Origin: Branchiostoma floridae
Lineage: Eukaryota > Chordata > Leptocardii > Amphioxiformes > Branchiostomatidae
Assembly (NCBI RefSeq): GCF_000003815.2
Contig: NC_049984.1
Span: forward strand, 14,589,314 to 14,653,313
DNA length: 64,000 nt
Direction of reading: 5' to 3'
The translations under genes and the position numbers were made by a program. This document shows positions 12,401-24,400 of the stretch, piece by piece (positions within the stretch are counted from its first letter, which is position 1; each line of letters opens with the position of its first letter). The notes beneath the pieces are model-generated. The model was not told where the DNA came from. It ran no database searches and was given only the letters and a program-made list of their open reading frames with translations.

Positions 12401-15400
12401 AGCTCATCTTGCTGTAAATTTTTACTTCTAAGTGTTAAGTTATGATTCAATTCCAGATAAAGTTTCGCTGTACCTCAGGCCTTCCTCAGGAAGATTGGCC
12501 CATCACATGACTCCAGTATTGGCCCATCACATGACTCCAGTAGTAGCCCATCACATGACTCCAGTATTGGCCTATCAGGTGAATCTCAGTCATGTAAGAT
12601 CATGTGACATCATGTGTCATTCCTTCTGAAGAAGGCTTTGAGTATGGCTGAAGATGGAATAATTGCTTGCTCTTACAGCACAGCTTTTATACATCAGCTG
12701 CACATACCACTCACNNNNNNNNNNNNNNNNNNNNNNNNNNNNNNNNNNNNNNNNNNNNNNNNNNNNNNNNNNNNNNNNNNNNNNNNNNNNNNNNNNNNNN
12801 NNNNNNNNNNNNNNTTTGGCACAATGCTTATATTGTTTGTGTAGACGGTGTAGATGAGTGTAGAAGACCCTGGCCTGCCAGTGAGCCCAGCCCGAGCGGC
12901 GGCTCTCACCAGCACCACTGTCCCACCTCCATCCCCTCCACCTGCCACGATGCTGCAGGCAGCACTGCAGGCTCCCCACACCCTGGTAAGCACTGCAGCA
13001 CACAGACAACACTTTGGGCCTCTCTGACTTCATTGTATGGATGACTTTCAAATAAATTGCACAATCATCATCATCATTAGTTGGCTGCTTCGCAGTTAAC
13101 TGTCAGGTTCTTCCAGTCCTGCTTGTCAGTAGAAAGATGACGGATCTTACTTATGTTGTAGAATGCCAAAGTCAGTTCTATAGTCAAGAAGATGACATGA
13201 CAGAAAGAAAAGAAAGACTTTATTATTTGGTATAGCATGTTCTTTATCTTCAGTCATCTGTTCAACGTACCTGACCACTAAGTCTTAGATTTCACAATGA
13301 TTTTTTGCCTGCCTTTTTTTGCGTGGTCACATGAGTTTTGGTGTACCTATAAAATGTCAAATCAGTATGGCCTTACTGTAAACTCTGTATGTTTGCAGCA
13401 CTTAGATTCTGTGAAAGTCCAGAGTTTGCAACTTTTAGCCTTGAGCTTGTGGTTGAAACGATAGTAGTCGCACTAGTGCTGTGCACAGCAACAGTAGGCA
13501 CTGCTGTCTGCAAGTACCACATGTGCTCCATGATCTTTGTCTATCACTGGCTCACTTCCAGTTCAAACCTCCACCAATAAGGCTGTGTTTTCAGTGATTT
13601 GTGAGGTTGTTTCTTGGTATGTAGGTTTCTGTTTTGAACTTGTGTTGAACTTGAAACTGTATTTTGTTCTGTTTTGCAGTAATTGTCCCAGTCTGTTAAG
13701 ACTGGTTTGATTTAGGTTTATAGGATACTAGTAAGTGAACTTCGACTTTGTAATTGAAAATTTTCATGAATGACATTTCACTTGTTCCTGTTAGTTTTGA
13801 AGAGATAACAAACTTGTATAGGTACATGCACTTACAGATAACTGGATTATTTTACCCTAAATCATTTTTAGCACACAAAGAATATAGAGAAATGAATGAT
13901 TATAAAGGAATTATTGAGGGATGGCTTTGTGGTTTGTTACAGNNNNNNNNNNNNNNNNNNNNNNNNNNNNNNNNNNNNNNNNNNNNNNNNNNNNNNNNNN
14001 NNNNNNNNNNNNNNNNNNNNNNNNNNNNNNNNNNNNNNNNNNTACCCCTTTGCAATGGTGCATTCTTTTGTTTGGGCGCGGAGCGGCTGTGTCTCTGGTT
14101 TGCAGCTGTTCCTGATAGAAGAGTATAGGAGTACAGGTATATACCAGAGCAGGCCGTGTCAGTCTGCACTTAGCTGTGGTCTGGTCCAACCAGCATCAAC
14201 AATAACACCCCTGACCCTGGTCAGGGCAGGCTTGTTTACCTCCATTCCTGAGGCTATTATGGGGGTTCATTGGTAACTGGTGCTAAGTTGGGTTTATACA
14301 GATGTAGACTAAGTTACTTGTCCTATCCACTGAAAAACAACACCCGGGTGAATATATTTTGTACATTAGAACTTTAGAATGTGGTAAAATACAGGTAAAA
14401 ATGACACCTTTATACAATGTAGAGTGTCAGGAGACATACACTGCATTCTTGAAAATTCAACACATATTATACTATATCCATAAATATTATAAAACTAATA
14501 TTGCATCAGTGAATCACATACATATTTGAGAAAGATCTGAAATGTCCTATTAAGTTCTGTGCTGATACCAAAGATTGTACACTGTCCACACAAACCTTCA
14601 TATATTGACACACTAATCAGTCTGCCTAAACACCTCAAATGACCTCAAACAGCTCTAATATGCAGTGTATATGGGGCAACGACCTTGTGTGGCGCTCTGG
14701 ATATATTGCTTATGCATTTATGAATTTAAAAAACGCATAAAGTATTTAATGTTATTTGGAGTTAGTCTGCAGGTTTCAAGATCGAAGCAATGTCTGGCCG
14801 CCATTTTGTATCGTCTGATTTAGGAGTCTGCATGGGGAAGTTCTTGATACCTTCTTCAGTCCACAGACAACAGTACAATGTACGATAAAACTGCGGATGC
14901 TGTTGGCTCATGGATTACAGCATAGTGCAATTCTATCATTGTCAACTTATAATTCAATTCAACTCTACGTATAATACATAATACTTGTATACTTAGTGTT
15001 TTTCAGTGTCCAATTGCTTTGATCTTGAAACCGGCTGACAAATAACTGGTAAATGATTAGGACTTGCTCCATTTATTAAATTCATAAATGCACGAACAGT
15101 GTATCCAGATCGCCACACAAGGTCGTTGCACCATTAACACTGCATATTAGAGCAGTTTGAGGTTGTTTGATGTCATTTGGGGCTTTTAGGTAAACCCCAC
15201 ATTTATTGTACATATGGATTCTATCAAACTTGTATCTGCAATGCACCTTTCAAATTACATTTACTTTATGGTTAACATCTTAAAACTCCCTTTCCCAGCC
15301 TCCCATCTGTGCTATACATGTCAGGCCAGTACCAGGCATATTGGATGAGAAGCAGTGCTGATATCTGGTCCGGCGTGTTTACGTTGCAGGCTGTAATGCC

Positions 15401-18400
15401 TCTGCCCTTGACAGTGGCTCAGGCCGGGCACAGCTTTGACCCAGGCTGTTGAAAGGTTATTTGGGCTTGTCGCCCCAAGTTCCCCCACCCAAATAGCTGT
15501 CTAGACATACCTACAGAGGAAAGCCTGACTAAAGGGGTGTCTTATTGACGCTGTAGTACATGTAGGTTGGCGGTGTCTCTAGGGCAAAACATTTGACAGT
15601 GCTCAACGAATTTCATTGAACGAATTTCACAAATCTTTCCGTGCTTTGTGTGTTTTGTTGTTTCTTAAATCTTGTATGTTTTGCATGATATTCCCATCTT
15701 TAGATAAAGGGTAACACGAATTCAATTCAGAACGCAGCACTGTCGACAATGTAATGCAGTCTAATGGGATACTCCTTTAGTAGTAATCCACTGTGCTCTG
15801 CTGCTGCAGTGGTCTGGACACCCTGCAGGTGATCAGTCTATGTTCAAATTTCTCCACTGTCTTTATCCTGTTTATCACGAGCTTCCCTAACTCTCATAGT
15901 TTTCTTTCTTACTGCAGCGGTCTAAGTCCTCTGTGTTTGAGATCTGCCCTCAGGGAACCATTTTAAAGAACAGTATATATAGCATAGAATTGCTCAAGGC
16001 TGTCTTGATGAATTTCAGCTTTTTTTGTACATATAAACAGGATATCAGTAAAAGTATAGTACGAAAAAAATTGATCTGGCCTCTCCAACTTGTTGTAAAC
16101 TCAGTTTTGTAAATATTTTTGCAGTACATCCCCCCCCCCCACTCCCTGTTGTGGTGACTTCTCCAGTTTCTGATGTGTTATGCTTACAGAAGCTTAAATT
16201 TCACACGTTAAGCTGTTTTGGCAGAAACCACAACAGTTCAGTCTAATCAGGAATGTAGCAATTTGTCAAAGCGCCTTGTCACATTACTCTGTTGTTTTTT
16301 CCTTGTTGTTGGTTCATGTTTACGGATTAGAACCTGTATGAACTTAACCTCTGATAACATTTCAAATTTATCATAGCCTAAATACAGCCTGTTGTGTCTG
16401 TCAAATTCTGTTTGCAAAACATTGTTGAGAAACACAATACATGTGTGACATAAACAAAAGCAAACAGGTGTAGGAACATGTCATTGACATTGTGTATCAT
16501 CTACCACTGGATTTGTCCATCCATATTTGTTTATGAGTGTGCCAGGTGGTTACAAGTATCAACACCATGGTTATTTACAGCATAAGGACAGGTTTGGTGT
16601 GTTCAAAACAGGAGTTAGCCCCAAGGACGTACCATCAATGGCAGGGGAGCACTAATGTGGAGATCAAAGTTGACACACTGTAAAACGGGTTGTACAGCCA
16701 GGGACAGAACACACAGATTGTTTCCGGTGTTGACAGGGATGTTCTCGTAAACAACCTTTTCATGTGTGCTGGGCTTCCCTGTGGATGGGACATGGTGAAA
16801 TGTTAACCCTCTACTGCCATGCCCTTACATGTAGGCAATACCAGTTTGGTACCAAAAGACTTCAGGCTATCTCGGTATGAGGAAGGTTAACCCAACTTTA
16901 TACCATATTTTCTTGATTAATGTATGCACTTTTTAAACTTCTCAAGATTCAAAAGCTGCTGCAAGTTCTTGCTGAAGACAGAGTTAGGGTTCGTACTTGA
17001 TTTGACGTCATTGCATGGCCTAAATAGGAAAAGGACTTCAAATTGAGCCAAGGTGGTACTACAATTCTAGGATGGATGCAAAATTATACACGTTATTTTC
17101 TTGTACAACATTTCCTCTGTTCGGAGCAATTTTTTTGGTAAGAGATGAACAATTTTGTGGAGACAAAGCTAGAGGGGAACACTAGCATTTTTACAAATCT
17201 AAGCATGGACATTGTATAGATTTATGCAGAATTATATGAAGAGAAGAAAGCATGATGAATTTGAATTGATTTGGTTCAAGATTTGTTAAAGATTGGTAGA
17301 AAAGTGGCATAAATGATGCATACTTTATTTTGAGATTTTACATTTTCATCTTGTAGATTTGTGTGCAACTTACCCACAACTACAGTGTGCATACACTGGT
17401 ATTTTAATCGAGAAAATATGGTACACGCTCAAGAGGTTGAAAGATTTATCAATACCACATTACCATTCAAATCAGTTTGAAACTGTATAGTTGCTTTGGT
17501 TGACTTAATCAAACTTGTAAATCCCTTCCAAGGTGCTTTAGCTGGTACAAAAACATGTCGCTTGCTGACATCAGAACTCCTTATATAAGTGTAATGTACA
17601 TTGTGTCTCAAAGTGTTTACTTTCAACTTTCAAGAAGTCTTTTCAACTGCTTATACAAGGTTGAGCCGTAAGCCGTTGGGATTTCGGGAACATCTCTTCT
17701 TGTACATCAACTCCTCCCTGCTGAAGCCTAATGTACATCTTGCCTTGAAGTGTTTACTTTTACTTTCAAGGAGAGTCTCAAGTGGCTTAAGGAAGGAAAA
17801 GCCCTGTCAGACTGGTAGCCTGTGCGGAGATCTTGTGTTTGTTGTTTTAAGGTAGCCAGGACTTCACTGTTGCCTAATGAAGAGATTAGGTACAAATTAC
17901 TGGACAGTAAACACACAGGGTGACTTACATGTGTCTCTGTGTGGTGGTGATGGTGGTGGTGGTGTAGGAATAACGCTTGTCTGTGAGCTCGGAGAAAAGG
18001 GTTCTTTTTCAAACAAGGGATTTCCATAGTAGTTAGAAGGGGTCCATCCAGACTTTAAATAAGTAGACGTCTTAAACTTCAATTTTGCTTGTGTAGGTTA
18101 GAATGTGCACAATATCCCAAGATTAATGTGATGCACAGATCATTGTATCATCCTGTTGTAGCTTATTTTAGTATAGATGCATAGTGCAAACTTTATCCAG
18201 GAGGTAATAACAAGGTTGATACATGCATGTTACCATACAGCACAATACAAGTCTCTTAGTATGCAATACTACATAGCAACCACAAGGAAAATTTAGTTGA
18301 CTTGGCTCTTGCTATGGAATTACTCTACTTTGTGGTGCAAAATGTACATATAAGATACATGTACACCGATTTTGAAGATTGTGGTCTAAGAGTGGCATGA

Positions 18401-21400
18401 AGCCATGATAGTCATTGTGAAGATACTGATCATACCTTTGTCCTCCTCCCCCAGCCCCTGAGATGCCCTCGCCAGTGAATGACCACAAGGCGGGGATGCC
18501 TTTGCAGATTCCCATGGTCCATGGGCCGACCATGCCTACGCATGTCAGGTAACACAACAAGCATCTTACTAGCACAAAACTTCATATCAATACCTGTAAG
18601 CAATGTTGGGGGAAGCTAATTGTTTGTTCCAACAGTGTGAGAAATACAGTTATCAGTTCGAAAAGTTTGGTTGCCGCCCAATCCCTCACCAGGAAAAATG
18701 ACAAATAAGCAAGAACTGATGAAGGTAAAAGAAAAGTTGGAAAGTAAAGTTTCTATTGTGTTACTGTTGGATAAAAAAGTTTGCTTCTCATTGAAAAAGA
18801 ATGTTTGTTTCACTCTGACTTTATCCCATTTGCGCATTCTTGCATGACACACAAACACATGAAACTTGTTGCAGGCCAGAAGAATATGAAATGTTAACAT
18901 AATGTTAACATACCGTTAATGGATGAAAAGTTTTTTTTTTTTTCAATATTGCATGCTGTATGGTTGCAAAAGAGAATGTTTCCTTTTTGAACTGATCTCT
19001 TGTTATTCATTTTACAATAAAGAATTGTTCTCATTCAATTCCAGTTGGAAGCTACATGTATTTTTCTAAAAAGCACTACACATGTATACGTGTTCTGATT
19101 GCAACATTGGTACAGGCACACTCTAAGGCTTTTGAATAAAAAATTTGAAAGAAAAAGACATTTCAGAACTGGAGGATCAATAACTTTACACTTAAACGTT
19201 TTTTGCTAACACAAGTTTTCTTTTCAGTTTGTGTGTATTTGACCAGTTCTTGGGAATAATATTCTATTCTTTAGGATTTGTTAACGCATGCGTCATCTCA
19301 ATACTCAACCACCACACAGAAAACATAAAACCAATATTGTTTTCCATAGAGCATTTATTGTTTCATTACCCTTCTTGTAAAAGTATAGCATCCATTGTAG
19401 TTTCTTGTATGAAAAATTTTGATTTGTGTGTCGGCCAACCAGTATTACATTTGTCAAAATTGAATTTTGTGATGTGTGAAACTTGCAGCTACCAGTGTCC
19501 CAGACAAGCTAGGTTTTACAAGTAAGTTGTAGATAGATTTCAGTTGGTTAGTTTCTATATTCACAATGTATGGTAGTGCATACCCATAAAGTTAGCAAAA
19601 ACCTATGTTGATTTAATTTTCTTTTGACGACCTCAATATATTTTTCACCACAGGGAAAGCCACACCAATTGAATTGTATGAATCATAATAAAAGTTTATG
19701 TTATTACAAATGTAAATTTGAAAATAAAAAGAAATACCGAATGAAGAAGAGTGTTTTTCAATGCTTACCAAATTGAACTTGAAGACTCTCAAACAGAATA
19801 TGAGAGAGAAAAAAATTGGTGTGGCTATTCCTTGTGTTCAACACTGGCTGCATGTTTTGCTGCATGTCCCTTTGCCAAACTACCAGCTCTGTTTTAGCAG
19901 TACATGTATGTCATAGTACAAGTCTGTACTATCCAAGCAGAGGTTCGGCACAGGCTGTACTTTTGACATATTTTGGGCATTGGGCTGTCCATTTTGGCCC
20001 CATTTTTGTCATGTCCGCCAGCCAACAGGAGCCAAACATATGCTTGGAGAGTACAAGATATACAGTCTGCTTTAACCTACTTTGTCCATTTTCATAGAAG
20101 CACACATCCATGCTGCATCAACTACCGTGACTTACAATGTGCTGCTGTTATACTCACATGCATGAAACAATTTTCATACCAGCTTCATCCTCAAATTTCA
20201 TTTCAGTTAACCCTATCATGATAGTGAAAAATAGTCTGCACTGTTGTTCCTGTGTCACATTTCATGTTTACAGTACACCGAGAAAATGGTCATAATACCA
20301 CTGTTACTAATCTTTGTTACAGTATCTCTAACATCATTTTGCTTGCCACAAATGTTGTTTTGTTCTGGCTGAAGCATGAGCATAGCAGTTATAGCATTTG
20401 CATTCCTCATTCTGGCAGTCTAATATTGTCTTTTACACTTCCCTTTGAGATTGATATCAAAATATGTAGTAAACTTGTCACTTTAAACTCACCCATTGAT
20501 GAGTCATTGTTGCCCAAGGATATCTGGAGTATTGACCTCTGTTGTGCCCTTTTGTTTTCCTTCTCAAGGCACACCTATGCATCCCTGAGAACCTCCTCCC
20601 CCGCCCCCAGCACCTCGGCCTTGCCCATGCCCCTCCCCTCCCCCCACGAGACGTTCCTCCCCTCCCCACCCCCCACCTCTCCCAGGAATCTGGAGATTAT
20701 GCTGAAGGACATCCGACTCCACAAGTACTACCCCCAGCTCAAGGACTATCGCATGGAACAGGTGAGATAAGCACAAGCAACTACATTTCTTTATTGTGTT
20801 GACCAAGGGCTGAATTACTTAGCTTTCATAGGTTTTCATCATGACATATTGGGCAGACAACAAAGTTAGAGCTGCCCATGGGAAAGCATGTTAGAATATA
20901 TGGAAACAAGGCTTCAAAAAAGTACTATCCTGTATTTCGACCTTAAAGATTTTTCCCGACAAGAAAGTCACAAGGGTCTACAGTACTTAATAACCATTCA
21001 AAAAAACATGGTTAATCTGCACAAACTCCCAGAAAAGCTATCTCTATGAAAGAAGCCTCACTTTTGACTCCAGTTTTCTCCTGTACCCATCTACAATGGT
21101 TTGTCTACATGTACAACTCATATCTCCTACACCAACCTAACTGATGAACTCAGCAAATTTTTTACAAAAATGGGAAAGCTTAGGCCCTACCTATGCCTTC
21201 TAACCCAAAATGTCTCCAGATTAGGCCAACATTTTCAAGGGAAGAAGAGCTTTCAAGGATTTTAAGTGCCACTGGCGCTATAATTGTACTCACATTTGAA
21301 GCCCCCCACTGCACAGTGCAACTCTGAAGTTTGAGCCCTGTTGATTGTACACCAACTTGTCTTGTTTCCTCTTAATTTCTCTTCAGTTATCCCTCTTGTA

Positions 21401-24400
21401 GTTTCATGTATTATACTAAGTTGTGTTCTTTCTCAATGCACTTGTTTTATACTTGTATTTACATGTATGTTTTTGAGGAGAGGCTGCTTGTGGGTATTTA
21501 GTAAACTGACTGATGTTCTCTTTTGTTATCACAGATCATGGGTATGACGGACGAGGATCTTGCGAACCTTGGCTTGACAGAAGGGGCGCGACGGAAACTC
21601 AAAATCCACCTGGATGCAGTGCAGAACCCTGCGTTCAGGTCAGTAGTATGCGGGTGCACTTTGGGTATCAGTTGCCTCAGATTTCCTCAACACATCATGT
21701 ATAGAATGTTTAACTTGGTCAACAGAGACCCATACCGTGATCTGATCCTGTTACATGGATGTGTAAAAAAACTGGTCATTTTGAATTTGGAAATACAGTG
21801 GAACTAAGGACCATGTTTATTAATCAACTGCCAACTTTTTATTTGAAGTTGCTACTTACAGTGCTGTGAAGGAAGCCTGCTTCCCTTTCATGGTATAATT
21901 TTTTCCAAGTGTTCGAGCCTGAGTGTTCCCTGAGTGTCTTCCCATATTCGGACTGACCTGCTTTATTGCTAAGATGAACAATTATGTTCTTAATTTTGTT
22001 GATTTTGATGGAAGATGAACTGAATAAGTGATCACAATATCAACGAAGGTTAGACATCAAGGTAATGCCAGATAGCCATTACACAAGCAAGTGCCTATGA
22101 TTTTGGAATGGTCAGACATTTCAGGTAGCATCCATTACCTTTCATAAGTGACACTGATCAGATCTGTTGAAGAGCAGGCTTTGATACCCAAACTATGGAT
22201 GGATATGCAAAATAGGTATACCAATCCTTCTGTCCGGCAGTTTCCAATTCATACTGCATTCGTCATACGCCATTTCCAAAATCATGTCCAGTTGCTTTAG
22301 TATCTGCTATTTAGCATAAGTGACCACGCTATTTCAGATGTTTTGTAAAGCTGCAAAAGCCTGAGGTGTATACAGTTGTATATGTGTATGCATGAGAGTA
22401 TGTTGTGAAGGTCCCAAACATTGTCGACCATCTGACTGACATGTACCCACTTGCTTGCCTCTTGTGCTTGCCTCTTGTGGAACAGAGCGGTCTTGGGACC
22501 CAAGAACAAGACCACATGTGGCCATAGGTCAGTATGGTAAAAGCCCAGGCCAGTACGGACACTGTCCAGCACAGTCAAGAGTGCATGCACAACCAATATG
22601 GATCCAAGTAGCAGCGCCTTTGATAGATTTCGTACATAAAAGTACAGTTATATACATATATGTGTGGCAGAAATAGGGACATCGGTCTCAGATATTTAAG
22701 TTTATCTTTAGGTACAAAAATGTAAGTCTGCTCATGGCTGAAAATCACCAACTTTCCCTTTGCTGAGGTACAATGTAGCCTTATGGCACCTGCAATGTAT
22801 TTTGTATTGCTCAATATTTTTGGCAGCAGGGAAAGGGTTGGTTTTCACATAGCCCCACAATGAGGATCTCTCTTGAAGATCAGTTGGCTTCAACTGTATA
22901 GACTACACTTTTGCACAGAGCAAATCAAAGCGTGTTGATGATATGACATTTATCAGCGCAGGCGATGGTATATTCTAACACTAACTGCTGTTCCAGGAAA
23001 GGGCCCATGAACGGACTCCACGTCGACATCCCCATCCATCAGGCCACCGCGGTGGTGACCGGACCCATGCCGGTCATGCCTCCTCCGTCCCCCATCCAGA
23101 CACCGCCCCCCAACTACCCCCCCACGGTGCAACCCATGCCCCATCAGGTGAGAGAGTCTTTCGCCAGAGCAACCCTTGCTTGGATGGGCAATGTTGACTG
23201 AGTCATCTTTCTGTAATTTGCTTACATTTGATGTAATGGTTTGATCCAGACACAATATGAAAATATGAGATGCCCATCCATAGCAAGTCCAATGTTATGA
23301 TTTGTTTGACTGTGATTAAGATGTTAAAGATGTCATAGGCAGAAAAGAGATGATTCCTAGTTAGCAAACATGATTAAGATTTAATAAAAACCTTTTGCCA
23401 TCTAAGTTCTGGCCGTATTTGAGCCAAAGCTTGTTCACCTTTATCCACTGGGTAACCTATGTCGGTTATTTTTTAAATTGGGGTGTTTAGGGATGTCAAG
23501 TCGAAGGAAAGTGGTTTCAAATGGCAATACAAAATGTATATTCAAAATATTGCTGTTTGAAAACACCATCTGTTGACGCAAAAAATCCCTCAATACCTTG
23601 TTTTTGAAAACAACAGATAAGGACTATCCTGCCAACATGACTTAAACCAAAGTTCATGGTGTTTTCCTTTTGTTGGAACAAAGCTTAAAACTGTTCAAAT
23701 ATGAGTCTTAACCACCTTGTCCACACGACCGTGTTCCCCCAGAACCTGCTGCACATGCAGAGCCTGCCGTCCAACAGTGGTGACAGCTCCAGCTCGGAGT
23801 GCTGCAGCTCCCCCACCCCCTCCAGCCCCAGGCACGGGGACAAGGAGTCATCAGACAGCAGCGATGAGGAGGAGAAAGGTGATGGTGGTGCTCCTCTTTT
23901 GTCCTTTTCAATAAAGCCTTTGTTTTTTCTTCATTAATATGTGCGTATTCAATCAACCCTCAATAGAACAATTTTAGGTAATCAACTAGAAGAAAGTGGC
24001 TACATGTTGGTTGAATGGCTGCATTTCTATACTAGCGTTTCTATGCTACCGGTATTGTTTTGCCTTTCTATGTCTGAACTAAGGTGAGTGGGTCCTTAGG
24101 ATTTGTTATAAAGTAATGTCTATAGGTAAAGGTAAACGTCCCCCATCAGAGCAGTAGGTTGTTTCTCAACATGGTGTATCTTAGTGGAAGGCGTAGCCCA
24201 TCCCCTACTGAAGTCAGGTGCCCTTTTTTACACCTGGGTGGAGGGAAGAAAGTCAGTAAAGTGCCTTTACCAAGGACACTACTTGTAGCCAGGAATGCCA
24301 GGATTCAAAATTGTGACCTCTCGATCTCATGTCCGCTACCCTAGTTACTTGGCCATTCACAGCCACAGATTGTCTATTGGATACTAATAAAGGCTCTAAA

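Larger units (their letters stand above)
12986..18454. other. ZCCHC14-like intron 6
   Basis: A 5.5-kb intron holding an assembly gap, an inverted-repeat element (14625-15190), a C-rich tract at 16131-16140, a diverged direct repeat (about 17600-17660 against 17735-17790) and a short ggt/gtg tract near 17942. No exon evident. Confidence 0.5.

Noticed and set aside
12864-12985. Alternative ZCCHC14-like exon 6 starting at 12864
   Set aside because: Its frame is open but ends in phase 0, which does not fit exon 7; the 12845 acceptor fits both neighbours.
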